Source: JAZDFP01 sp043801445
GTDB lineage: Bacteria > Planctomycetota > MHYJ01 > JACQXL01
DNA length: 33,622 nt
Assembly: GCA_043801445.1 (NCBI GenBank)
Contig: JAZDMB010000040.1
Coordinates: 1 to 33,622 of the forward strand
Direction: 5' to 3'
In this document: one piece after another, positions 7,410-15,702 of the stretch
Position numbering within the stretch: the first letter of the stretch is position 1
Layout of the letters: each line of letters begins with the position of its first letter
Made by a program: the position numbers and the translations under genes
The notes under the pieces: generated by a model
What the model was told of the DNA's origin: nothing
Database searches by the model: none
The model's input: only the letters and a program-made list of their open reading frames with translations

Positions 7410-8549
7410 ATGAATTTTGAATTGACCGAAGAACAGCAATTAATAAAAGAAACAGCCGGAGACTTTGCTGATAATACGCTTGATCAGCTGGCTAGTCAGA
7501 TTGACCGGGAAGAAAAAATCCCTCCTGAAATCATTTCTAAATTAAGCGAATTAGGATTCTGGGGTATTTTGGTGCCGGAAGAATACGGCGGCGCCGGATT
7601 AGATACACTTTCGCTCAGTTTGGTTTTGGAGCAAATCAGTCATGCCTGCGCTTCGACCAGCGTAACCCTTTCAGTTCATAATTCACTGACTTGTAATGCC
7701 ATAATTAAATACGGCAGTCCGGAGCAGAAAAAGAAGTATCTGCCTCGTTTGGCAAAAGGCGAAATTATCGGAGCTTTTGCCCTGACCGAACCGGAAGCAG
7801 GAAGCGATGCGGCTTCTCTTCATACGCACGCTCAATTATCAAATGGTAAATATGTTCTTAATGGAATTAAGGCATTTGTTTCATCCGGTCCTTTTGCGGG
7901 TCTTATTATTGTTTTTGCCCGCACCCATCCGGATGCTTCATTAAAAGGCAAGGGAATCAGCGCTTTTTTGGTTGAGCCAGATTTGCCGGGCGTGAAAAGA
8001 GGACTAACGGAATCTAAAATGGGTCTCCGTGGGGCGCCTCTTTGTGAAATTGCATTTGAAGATGTTGTTCTTTTAAAAGATAATATGCTCGGTAAGGAAA
8101 ATGAAGGGTTTGCTATTGCTATGGATATCTTGAACTGCGGCCGGATTGGTATAGCCATACAATCTGTTGGTATTGCCCAGGCGTCATTGGATTCTGCCAT
8201 TAAATATGCCAAAGAACGAAAACAGTTTGGTAAATCTCTTAATGAGTTCCAGATGGTTAAATGGAAATTAGCTGATATGGCGACCGAGATAGAAGCATCC
8301 AGGCTTCTGGCATATCAAGCCGCTGTATTACGCGATAAGGGATTGCCTTATACTAAAGAGGCTTCTATGGCAAAATTATTTGCCTCTACCGTTGCAAATA
8401 AGGCGGCTAAAGAATCATTACAAATACACGGCGGGGTGGGTTATATTAAGGAATTTGCTATCGAGCGTTTTTTCAGAGATGCTAAAGCTACAGAAATCTA
8501 TGAAGGCACATCAGAAATTCAACGTCTTGTTATCAGTCGCTTCCTATAA
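7410..8549 (+). CDS. Acyl-CoA dehydrogenase (short-chain/butyryl-type)
   Basis: This FAD enzyme introduces a trans-2 double bond into acyl-CoA and passes electrons to ETF. At 379 residues it has the standard three-domain fold. The N-terminal helical domain begins MNFELTEEQQLIKETAGDFA. Substrate and FAD motifs include GAFALTEPEAGSDAASL and ALNGIKAFVSSG-like VLNGIKAFVSSG. The C-terminal signature is ERKQFGKSLNEFQMVKWKLADM, then IHGGVGYIKEFAIERFFRDAKATEIYEGTSEIQ, where the Glu of YEGTSE is the usual catalytic base of butyryl-type enzymes. The gene lies 216 nt after the hydroxyacyl-CoA dehydrogenase, consistent with a shared pathway. Substrate chain length cannot be read from sequence. No clear Shine-Dalgarno is seen before the ATG. 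Confidence 0.95.
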   Translation: MNFELTEEQQLIKETAGDFADNTLDQLASQIDREEKIPPEIISKLSELGFWGILVPEEYGGAGLDTLSLSLVLEQISHACASTSVTLSVHNSLTCNAIIKYGSPEQKKKYLPRLAKGEIIGAFALTEPEAGSDAASLHTHAQLSNGKYVLNGIKAFVSSGPFAGLIIVFARTHPDASLKGKGISAFLVEPDLPGVKRGLTESKMGLRGAPLCEIAFEDVVLLKDNMLGKENEGFAIAMDILNCGRIGIAIQSVGIAQASLDSAIKYAKERKQFGKSLNEFQMVKWKLADMATEIEASRLLAYQAAVLRDKGLPYTKEASMAKLFASTVANKAAKESLQIHGGVGYIKEFAIERFFRDAKATEIYEGTSEIQRLVISRFL

Positions 8550-8563
8550 GAGTGGGACCGTTG

Positions 8564-8634
8564 GAAAACCGCAGAGGCACAGAGGTCGCGGAGAAGAAAA
8601 CTATTATTTATTTCTCAGCGTCTCTGCGGTTAAC
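8564..8634. repeat. CACAGAG-family hairpin
   Basis: CCGCAGAGGCACAGAGGTCG with the interior AAACTATTATTTATTTC and then TCAGCGTCTCTGCGG pair as a long hairpin between convergent genes. The same interior is found at 5085-5156, so these two are copies of one element. It probably terminates transcription from both sides. Confidence 0.75.
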
Positions 8635-8666
8635 TATCCCGTTTACTTTAAGATGATTGGTATGAT

Positions 8667-9599
8667 TCAGAATTTGATTCCCGCACTAAAGAAACAACCT
8701 TTAAAATCAGAATCCAATTCTTCCCAGGAACCGGCCCAGGGACTGTCGGATTGGTCTTCACCTTTAGTCCGGTATGAATTATATTTATAACCGAATTGCA
8801 CAGAGAATTGGTTAACCAAATTATAACTCAAACAAAGTTGATAACTTAAAGCGCTGCCTCTGGCAATAATATGTTCCGGTTGCTCAAATGCTGTGTCCGG
8901 ATACCGCGTGCCTTTATATTCTGCTTTCACAAATGGACTATAACCTAAAGATGCTTCTACAGATAAATCCTTTAGTATATTTAATTTTCCTTTTAAACCT
9001 ATTTCAGGAGATTCATATATCAGGTCGTATATTTGCCATTTCATTGCGAAAGATGTATTGGTAGAAACATAAGTATCTATCATAATAGTTGGATCCCTAT
9101 AATTTGCAGAAATTGTCAGATAATTATAAGTAACAGTTGTATATAATGCATAAGGTTTTTCGATGTCAGTAATTAAATAATCAACCGAGAAGGCGAATAT
9201 GGAAGTATCACCTTGGCTGGTGGAATATGATAGGTCTTTCATCACTCCGTTGGCGTCCCAATCCGTATCTCTAATAGAGCCGTTTTTTATATTGCCGGCA
9301 CCGAGCATAATATTAAAAAGATATAATGAATCTTTTTCAGGGCAGATTGTTAAGTAAGCTTCTTGTATATTTCCATCAAGCGGATGAGTTAATTCCCATG
9401 TGTTAGATGCGCCAGCCGGGCCGCCATGCATTTTGAAATCTCCTTTGGACATCCACTGGTTGATACTTAGTTTATAATTTATGTTTGAGAGGGAAGACGA
9501 TTCGTCGCTGATAATAGTTTGGGAATGGATGTTGAGTTGGCTAATAAAGACAATACTAAAGGCGCAAAGCGTAAAATAATTTAATTTCACACTAATCAT
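8667..9599 (-). CDS. Predicted outer-membrane beta-barrel protein (omptin-like)
   Basis: The 310-residue product has a cleavable signal (LNYFTLCAFSIVFISQLNIHSQ). It then shows alternating amphipathic strands throughout and ends in Phe (FFSAGIKF), as outer-membrane barrels do. W-M-S-K-G-D-F near the N-terminus, D-W-D-A-N-G-V-M, and S-I-F-A-F-S-V-D-Y-L resemble the omptin/Protochlamydia OMP group, whose members share W-x-x-x-G and D-W-D patterns. I cannot confirm protease residues, so a porin or structural role is equally likely. This is the only annotated gene here that ends with TGA; the barrel-type terminal Phe indicates that TGA is a true stop. It is followed by another barrel gene in the same direction. 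The start lacks a good ribosome site. Confidence 0.65.
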   Translation of the reverse strand: MISVKLNYFTLCAFSIVFISQLNIHSQTIISDESSSLSNINYKLSINQWMSKGDFKMHGGPAGASNTWELTHPLDGNIQEAYLTICPEKDSLYLFNIMLGAGNIKNGSIRDTDWDANGVMKDLSYSTSQGDTSIFAFSVDYLITDIEKPYALYTTVTYNYLTISANYRDPTIMIDTYVSTNTSFAMKWQIYDLIYESPEIGLKGKLNILKDLSVEASLGYSPFVKAEYKGTRYPDTAFEQPEHIIARGSALSYQLCLSYNLVNQFSVQFGYKYNSYRTKGEDQSDSPWAGSWEELDSDFKGCFFSAGIKF

Positions 9600-9665
9600 T
9601 CTAGGCTCATTCTAGAATTTACGCTTTTCCGCCGGAGGCGCGGAGCTGCCTCTGGCATGACAGTA

Positions 9666-10475
9666 TTAGAAATTAAGGGAAGCAAGCGCATACAGGCCGC
9701 CAAAATTAAATCTGGAAAGGAATTCCGGGTCATTACCATTCTTTAAGTTTACTTTAGTCAGTTTATAGCCAACGCCAAATGTTAATTGCTTAACAAGATT
9801 TAGTTTGAGTTCGGCATACAAATCTGACCATGAAACATTAATACCCGATGTTTTAATTTTCATTATTGTATAAGTCAGCTCTATTTGTGCTTTTTCGAGC
9901 AATGTTTCTTGAAGACGCAATCCGATAACTGGTATAGGCGCTCCCAAACTTTTTTCTGCTGTTATCGCGGTATTGTCTGAGGTGATTTGGCCGTCGATAT
10001 AAAAGTATTTAACACCCAAAAGCAATCCTAAATCCGGTTCATCAGGCGCTCCAGCGCCTGCCGGGGTTTCCTGAAAAGAAAGACTCTCATATAATACAGA
10101 CCCGATTGCGATGTCTAAATTAGTTTTTAGACGTTCACTGACAATAAATGTTTTACCGGCGATGGAAATATTTTGGTTAATGGTTTTGGTTCCTTCATAA
10201 CTTGCCGGCATATACGATACAATTAATCTGCTCGTTCCTAAGAAATTAAACTTAGCTTCAAATTCCGGTACAGATGATGATTTAGTAATACCCAGCATAT
10301 CTTTGAGGTCTATTTGTGTGCCGGTTAAACTTCCATTATCAGCTTTTATTTTACCGTCTATTGTACTATCCCATAATAAGCCCTTAACACGGAGAGCTGT
10401 TTCCGCATTACTTGTTACTGGATAGATTAACCACACAAGTATAATGAATACAGATAGTCCGATAGTCTTTCTCAT
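9666..10475 (-). CDS. Predicted outer-membrane beta-barrel protein
   Basis: The 269-residue product carries a signal peptide (LSVFIILVWLIYPVTSNA, cleavage after SNA) and about ten amphipathic strands. Examples are ALRVKGLLWDSTIDGKI, FEAKFNFLGTSRLIVSYMPASY, LLLGVKYFYIDGQI and QIELTYTIMKIKTSG. It ends in Phe (GLYALASLNF), the barrel-assembly signal. AGGAGAC lies upstream of the ATG. A TTGACA box on the reverse strand at 10592-10597 may be its promoter. A 66-nt gap precedes the next barrel gene (8667-9599), so they may be co-transcribed. The function is unknown. The inserted-looking QETPAGAGAPDEPD lies in a loop. Confidence 0.7.
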   Translation of the reverse strand: MRKTIGLSVFIILVWLIYPVTSNAETALRVKGLLWDSTIDGKIKADNGSLTGTQIDLKDMLGITKSSSVPEFEAKFNFLGTSRLIVSYMPASYEGTKTINQNISIAGKTFIVSERLKTNLDIAIGSVLYESLSFQETPAGAGAPDEPDLGLLLGVKYFYIDGQITSDNTAITAEKSLGAPIPVIGLRLQETLLEKAQIELTYTIMKIKTSGINVSWSDLYAELKLNLVKQLTFGVGYKLTKVNLKNGNDPEFLSRFNFGGLYALASLNF

Positions 10476-10525
10476 GAATTATATGTCTCCTCATGATAAT
10501 TAATAATATATTTGGGTCCCCAAAA

Positions 10526-10546
10526 ACGTACCTCGCCCACGGCGGG
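10526..10546. repeat. Short GC hairpin CCTCGCCCACGGCGGGG
   Basis: CCTCGCC/GGCGGGG-type complementarity in otherwise A+T-rich DNA between two reverse-strand genes. It could terminate the 77-residue gene, but no U-tract follows directly on the reverse strand. Confidence 0.35.
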
Positions 10547-10603
10547 GTGTATCAAAACAACCTTATATACTAAGGTTATTATTTTATTAATTGTCAATAA
10601 ATT

Positions 10604-10837
10604 TTAAGATTTCTTATTTTCCGGCGGTTGCGCTGCCGGCGCTGGTGTTTGTTCGGATTGTTTTTCGTTCTTATCTTTTTTCTTCGGAGCAGATGCTTTT
10701 TTGGCGATTAGCAGTCTCATCTTACGTTGAGTCCGTTTCAGACTCTTGCGCAATGCCTTGATATTATCCTGCTTTTTATCCTGGGTTTTGGTTTTCAAAA
10801 CCTTTACTTTATTTTGTAAATCTTCAATCCTGGCCAT
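10604..10837 (-). CDS. Small basic coiled-coil protein
   Basis: The 77-residue product starts MARIEDLQNKVKVLKTKTQ. Residues 1-50 are a Lys/Arg/Leu-rich helix with heptad character, and the tail (51-77) is a disordered Lys/Pro/Ala linker (APKKKDKNEKQSEQTPAPAA). AGAGGAG lies about 7 nt before the ATG, supporting translation. There is no signal peptide, so it is probably cytoplasmic. Its basic composition would suit binding of nucleic acid or a negatively charged surface, but this is inference. It lies upstream of, and on the same strand as, two barrel genes. Confidence 0.65.
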   Translation of the reverse strand: MARIEDLQNKVKVLKTKTQDKKQDNIKALRKSLKRTQRKMRLLIAKKASAPKKKDKNEKQSEQTPAPAAQPPENKKS

Positions 10838-10869
10838 AATTTCTCCTCTCTAATAATGTTGTGTGACTA

Positions 10870-10897
10870 TTGACATTCTTATTTTATAATATATAAT
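10870..10897 (+). promoter_or_regulatory. Sigma70-type promoter TTGACA-N16-TATAAT for the 10994 gene
   Basis: TTGACA at 10870-10875 and TATAAT at 10892-10897 are perfect consensus hexamers with a 16-bp spacer in A+T-rich DNA, about 97 nt before the ATG. The same consensus with a 16-bp spacer is seen at 27808 and 28335. Confidence 0.75.
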
Positions 10898-10993
10898 AAA
10901 TTTGTCTATATATTATATAAAATAATATTAAGCGGAACTTTTTTGCAGTTGAGGTGTTTAATATATTAATAACATTAAAAAAAGGAGGATAAA

Positions 10994-11977
10994 ATGATAA
11001 GAACTATTGTAATCGTAATAACGATGGCTTTTTTGGTTAATACTATAAATTTATTAAATGCGGCAGGGGGAAGGGTGGCACCAGGTAAACCAGCCGCCGC
11101 TCCTGGTGCAAAAGTAAAACCGGGTATGTCGACGGCAGACGCACCTGAGGAAGTCAAAATTAATTGGCAGGCAGGAGATATTACGTCTACTATTAATGTA
11201 GCGGCTCCTCTAAAAAGGGTTATATTTATATATTTTTATTTTAACACTGCTAAGGAACAATTTCCGCCTAATAATGATGTTAAATTACAGAAATATTCTC
11301 AGGAACGATATATCTTTAATCAGATATGGGTTGCGACTAACACAGACAAGAAAGGTAAAACGTATATTGTGGATCCTGCAATTGCGTCATTTTTTGATAA
11401 AAATAAACTATCGTTTGTACCTATTGCAGTAGCATTAGACCCTTATGGAAACTTACTGGATAAATTAGCACCTCCTATGAGAGCTAATGCAATAATAGTT
11501 TTTTTAGATGCAGCAGAGAGAAAATTTATTGATATTCAGGCTGATTTGGATAGGCGTTATGAAAAGGCTGATAAATTATTGAAAGATGCGGAAAAGGCTT
11601 CTGGAAAAGATAAGGAAAATACCAGGACAAAAGCAATTTCAGATGCTATCAAAGCGCTTCAAGGAATAATCAAAACATCATACGAAGGGAACGAGACGAT
11701 AAAAAAATCTTCAGATAAATTAGATAGTGTCAACGAACAAGGCAAGGGTGAATATTCGGGATTATTGAAAGGTTATGCTTCTCTGGAAAAAGAATTACAG
11801 GATCCGGCAAGCATTGTTCCGGAACTGGAAAAAGTAATAAATATTTATAAGGGATTACCGGTAGAGCAAGAGATAAAAGATGCTATTAATGATGTCAAGG
11901 AAGGGAAGATTCCGGAACGGATATTAAAGGAAATCGAACAGGAAAAACAACAGCAGAAAAACGAGCCTGAAAAATAA
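10994..11977 (+). CDS. Exported hypothetical protein with thioredoxin-like core and helical tail
   Basis: The 327-residue product starts at an ATG with AAAGGAGG at good spacing. Its signal peptide is TIVIVITMAFLVNTINLLNAAG. An Ala/Pro/Gly linker follows (APGKPAAAPGAKVKPG). Residues 55-165 resemble an exported thioredoxin-fold segment (VIFIYFYFNTAKEQF; VDPAIASFFDKNKLSFVPIAVALDPYGNLL) but lack a CxxC motif, so redox activity is doubtful. Residues 170-327 are helical and charged, with long coiled-coil-prone stretches (RRYEKADKLLKDAEKASGKDKENTR, EKVINIYKGLPVEQEI). The protein is probably periplasmic or surface-attached. It converges on ppdK, and I see no clear terminator between the two. Confidence 0.65.
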   Translation: MIRTIVIVITMAFLVNTINLLNAAGGRVAPGKPAAAPGAKVKPGMSTADAPEEVKINWQAGDITSTINVAAPLKRVIFIYFYFNTAKEQFPPNNDVKLQKYSQERYIFNQIWVATNTDKKGKTYIVDPAIASFFDKNKLSFVPIAVALDPYGNLLDKLAPPMRANAIIVFLDAAERKFIDIQADLDRRYEKADKLLKDAEKASGKDKENTRTKAISDAIKALQGIIKTSYEGNETIKKSSDKLDSVNEQGKGEYSGLLKGYASLEKELQDPASIVPELEKVINIYKGLPVEQEIKDAINDVKEGKIPERILKEIEQEKQQQKNEPEK

Positions 11978-12042
11978 TCTGACCACAAGGAATTAGTTTT
12001 TGCCTTTTCTTAATTTAAAACGGCTACAGAGTTTTATATAGA

Positions 12043-14706
12043 TTACTTCCTGTCTTTTTCCTGCAATACCGCATGGGCGGCTGAAAGTCGCGCTAATGGT
12101 ACCCGGAACGGTGAAGCGCTGACATAGTCAAGACCTGCAAAGTGGCAGAATATTACCGATTCGGGGTCGCCGCCATGTTCACCACAGATACCGACCTTTA
12201 AATTAGGTCTTGTTTTCCTGCCTTTTTCTGTTCCTATTTTTATTAGTTGTCCCACCCCATTTTTATCTATAGTGACAAATGGGTCTTGTGGCAGTATTTT
12301 GTTATCCACGTAATAATGTAAAAATTTACCGGCATCATCACGGGAGAAACCAAAAGTCATCTGAGTGAGGTCATTGGTGCCGAAAGAGAAGAATTGCGCC
12401 TCGCTTGCAATTTCATCCGCAGTAACAGCCGCCCGGGGGACTTCTATCATTGTACCGACCAGATATTTTATTTTAATGCCGGTTTGCTGGATAACTTCGG
12501 CTGCGACTTTATGGACAATTTCTGCTTGGTTTCTGAATTCATTGATATGTCCCACCAGTGGTATCATCACTTCAGGAACAATGGTATTACCTGATTTGAC
12601 GATTTCGGCGGCTGCCTCAAAAATCGCCCGCACCTGCATTTCTGTAATCTCAGGATAAACTATCCCCAAACGGCAACCGCGGTGTCCCATCATTGGATTA
12701 AACTCGTGTAATTCGTTGACACGCGCCAATAGTTTTTCTTTTTGTTTAATCTCGTCTCCGGATTTACTTTGGATTTTCATTGTAGCGATTTCCACCATTA
12801 ACTCTTCCCGTTTGGGCAGAAATTCGTGTAAGGGCGGGTCAAGTGTTCTGATAGTTACTGGATGACCTTTCATCGTCTTGAATAATCCTTTGAAATCATT
12901 CCGTTGGAGCGTTAATAATTTATCCAATGCCTTTTGGCGTTCGTCTTTAGTCGTTGCCAGAATCATCTCTTGCATAATGGGCAGTCGGTCTTCGGCAAAG
13001 AACATATGCTCCGTACGGCATAACCCGATTCCTTCAGCCCCAAATTTCATTGCATATTCCGCATCACGAGGAATATCCGCATTCGCTCTGACTTTCAATC
13101 GGCGAATCTTGTCAGCCCAGGATAATAAGGTCGCGAAGTATTGATACAATGGTGCTTTTTCCTCTGAGAGCTTGCCTTTTATGGCCTGCATTATTTCTGA
13201 TTCCATTGTAGGAACATCGCCCAACATTACTTCGCCGGTTGCGCCGTCAATAGAAATAAAATCACCTTCTTTAATTGTTAATCCGCCGACAGAAAATATC
13301 TTATTTGCTTCATCTACTTTCAGAGCGCTGCAACCGACTACGCTGGGTTTCCCCATCTGTCTGCCTACGACTGCCGCATGCGAGGTCATCCCGCCTGTAG
13401 CAGTTAATACGCCTTTTGCCTGATACATTCCGTGGATATCGTCAGGCGATGTTTCTCGTCTGACCAGGATTGTGCGTTCGCCTTGCCCTGCTTGTTTTAC
13501 GACCTTATCCGGGTCAAAGTAAACCTTGCCTGCTGCCGCACCGGGTGAAGCATTTAAGCCCTTGGCAATAACCTTGAATTTAGAACGTTGATTCGGGTCA
13601 AACATCGGATGCAGAAGTTGGTTCAGTTGTATAGGTTCTACACGACGCACCGCCTCTTCCGGTTTAATCAGTTTTTCTTTTACCATATCCACAGCAATAC
13701 GCACCGCAGCAAGACCTGTTCGTTTGCCATTCCTGGTCTGGAGCATATAGAGCTTACCGCGTTCTATGGTGAATTCAAAATCCTGGACATCCTTATAATG
13801 GCGTTCCAGTCGCGAGGTAAATTCTTTTAGTTGCTTGAAAACCGCAGGCATATCATCGGCTAATTCGCTAATAGATTTAGGCGTCCTGATACCAGCTACC
13901 ACATCTTCTCCCTGGGCATTGGTCAGATATTCACCGTAAAATAACTTTTCGCCTGTTGCCGGATTGCGGGTGAACCCGACACCGGTAGCGCTGTCATTGC
14001 CCATATTACCAAAAACCATCATCTGAATATTAATCGCTGTTCCGATAGTATGCGATATTTTATAGAGATTGCGATAAGTAGTAGCCCGGGGATTATTCCA
14101 TGATTTGAAAACCGCATCACGTGCCATTTCCAATTGGATTATCGGGTCTTGGGGAAATGGTTTCCCGGAATGCTCTCGGATAATCTGCTTGAACTTTTCA
14201 ACCAATTGCGGACCGGCATCGGTTTCCTTACGGGCTTTATCAAAGACGCTTTTTTCTATTTCCAAAACGACATCTCCGAACATTTGTAACAAACGGCGAT
14301 AACAATCATATACGAAAGCCTCATTCTTGGTTAATTTTATTAATCCCTTAACCGTGTTGTCGTTTAATCCCAGATTAAGAATAGTGTCCATCATCCCGGG
14401 CATGGAGAATTTAGCGCCCGAGCGGACCGAGACTAACAATGGGTTTGCCGGGTCGCCGAATTTCTTACCGGATACTTGTTCCAGTTTTTTGACATATTGG
14501 ACGAAAGTGGATTGAAGCTTATCGGGGAATCTCATTTTATGCTCATAAAATAACCGGCATACTTCGGTGGAGATAGTGAATCCTACGGGAATCGGCATAC
14601 CCAATATCGCCATTTCAGCGAGATTAGAACCCTTACCGCCTAATATATCCTTCATTTTACCTGAGCCCTCGGTATTTTTACCGCCAAAAAAATAAAAGTA
14701 TTTCAT
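12043..14706 (-). CDS. ppdK: Pyruvate, phosphate dikinase
   Basis: PPDK interconverts pyruvate + ATP + Pi and phosphoenolpyruvate + AMP + PPi in the cytoplasm, linking glycolysis and gluconeogenesis. The 887 residues match the family. The N-terminal ATP-grasp domain opens MKYFYFFGGKNTEGSGKMKDILGGKGSNLAEMA and contains SVRSGAKFSMPGMMDTILNLG. The swivelling domain has the phospho-histidine motif GGMTSHAAVVGRQMG (His near 441). The C-terminal TIM barrel has EGIGLCRTEHMFF, MMGHRGCRLG, FSFGTNDLTQMTFGFSRDD (near 775) and the catalytic Cys motif GICGEHGGDPESV (near 842). GAGGAGA lies upstream of the ATG. It is 8 nt downstream of a lipoprotein gene and likely co-transcribed. Confidence 0.98.
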   Translation of the reverse strand: MKYFYFFGGKNTEGSGKMKDILGGKGSNLAEMAILGMPIPVGFTISTEVCRLFYEHKMRFPDKLQSTFVQYVKKLEQVSGKKFGDPANPLLVSVRSGAKFSMPGMMDTILNLGLNDNTVKGLIKLTKNEAFVYDCYRRLLQMFGDVVLEIEKSVFDKARKETDAGPQLVEKFKQIIREHSGKPFPQDPIIQLEMARDAVFKSWNNPRATTYRNLYKISHTIGTAINIQMMVFGNMGNDSATGVGFTRNPATGEKLFYGEYLTNAQGEDVVAGIRTPKSISELADDMPAVFKQLKEFTSRLERHYKDVQDFEFTIERGKLYMLQTRNGKRTGLAAVRIAVDMVKEKLIKPEEAVRRVEPIQLNQLLHPMFDPNQRSKFKVIAKGLNASPGAAAGKVYFDPDKVVKQAGQGERTILVRRETSPDDIHGMYQAKGVLTATGGMTSHAAVVGRQMGKPSVVGCSALKVDEANKIFSVGGLTIKEGDFISIDGATGEVMLGDVPTMESEIMQAIKGKLSEEKAPLYQYFATLLSWADKIRRLKVRANADIPRDAEYAMKFGAEGIGLCRTEHMFFAEDRLPIMQEMILATTKDERQKALDKLLTLQRNDFKGLFKTMKGHPVTIRTLDPPLHEFLPKREELMVEIATMKIQSKSGDEIKQKEKLLARVNELHEFNPMMGHRGCRLGIVYPEITEMQVRAIFEAAAEIVKSGNTIVPEVMIPLVGHINEFRNQAEIVHKVAAEVIQQTGIKIKYLVGTMIEVPRAAVTADEIASEAQFFSFGTNDLTQMTFGFSRDDAGKFLHYYVDNKILPQDPFVTIDKNGVGQLIKIGTEKGRKTRPNLKVGICGEHGGDPESVIFCHFAGLDYVSASPFRVPLARLSAAHAVLQEKDRK

Positions 14707-14714
14707 ATGTTTAT

Positions 14715-15233
14715 TTATTTCTCCTCGCTTTTTTTACTGGGGACAGGAAAGAGAGTATCCTCGTCTTCCTGGGGCATTCCGATAATACCTGCCAACGTAA
14801 AATCTATACGCCAGCCGTTATTTTCATAAACAAATATAAATTCCTTCTGGTATTCAGAGTATTTCCAATGTTGTAACACTACCTTTGCCTTTTCTATTGT
14901 TTTGGTGGTTTTTCCATCAGAGTCTTTTATGGCCTCATTAAAATATTTAACAGATTTAATATCCCAATTAATCAGCATACTTCTGATAAGCACGCCGAAA
15001 ATGGTCCATTCAAACATTATTTTAAAATCGCCATATTTATAACGTTGGTGAGTGGATTTACTCAGGCAATAATAAGCCGTTTGATAATCTTCCTTTTCTA
15101 ATGCTTCCCTTAAAATGCGAAGGTTCTTTTCGGGTGTTTCTCTTCTGACCTCGGTATCACGAGGTGGACAAGAAGCGCCCGTTAAAAATATCCACAGCGC
15201 TCCTAAAAATAGAATCACTTTTAACAGTTTCAT
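14715..15233 (-). CDS. Predicted lipoprotein of unknown function, upstream of ppdK
   Basis: The 172-residue product has a lipoprotein signal MKLLKVILFLGALWIFLTGASC, with the lipobox GASC. The mature part is a helical segment (NLRILREALEKEDYQTAYYCLSKSTHQRY) followed by a beta-rich part (KAKVVLQHWKYSEYQKEFIFVYENNGWRIDF). This resembles the small NTF2/DUF4878-like fold, where a helix bundle precedes W-K/N-G-x-W-R-I strands; that comparison is tentative. It is separated from ppdK by 8 nt. A TTGACA on the reverse strand (15266-15271) may belong to its promoter, but the -10 is poor. The link to ppdK is positional only. Confidence 0.7.
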   Translation of the reverse strand: MKLLKVILFLGALWIFLTGASCPPRDTEVRRETPEKNLRILREALEKEDYQTAYYCLSKSTHQRYKYGDFKIMFEWTIFGVLIRSMLINWDIKSVKYFNEAIKDSDGKTTKTIEKAKVVLQHWKYSEYQKEFIFVYENNGWRIDFTLAGIIGMPQEDEDTLFPVPSKKSEEK

Positions 15234-15702
15234 AAAAAGCCGAGCATGAGATTTATATCGAGATTTGTCAATGAAAAATATAGGTATTAAGAAAAATACA
15301 CAACAGGATAATACAATTATTGTTTTCTTAATAGTATTGGGGGAAATTATATTTAATCAGTATCCGTCAAACCTGCTTAACTGGTCAGGTGGGTAGGTCA
15401 CAGATTGGAGTTTATCCTGATGACCAAGTAGGTAACCCATCGGGACTGATAATTTTTATAAGGAGACCATGAAACCAAGATTACAATTCCTGTTCTCCTG
15501 GCTTCCTTATAAAATATAAACCCGTATTTCTTTGTGTTCTCTGTGTTCTTTGTGGTTCAATGATTTCTGTGTTAATCTGTGGCTATTTTTGTGTTCTTTA
15601 TGGGTAATTTCTTTTTTTATTTATATTTTACCTAATGATTTATCTGTGTTTATCCGTGTGTATCTGCCTGCCTACTTGGTGGTTTCATTAACGTCTCTGT
15701 AG
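15234..15702. repeat. Repeat-filled intergenic region between the lipoprotein gene and tryptophanase
   Basis: At 15459-15516, TATAAGGAGACCATGAAACC pairs imperfectly with CTCCTGGCTTCCTTATAAA to form a hairpin of the ATAAGGAG family. From about 15530 to 15690 there are half-copies of the TGTGTTCTCTGTGTTCTTTG and TTATCTGTGTTTATCCGTGT types, ending in CTGCCTGCCTACTTGGTGG, which recurs at 27467, 27574 and 33595. I see no gene here. Confidence 0.7.
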
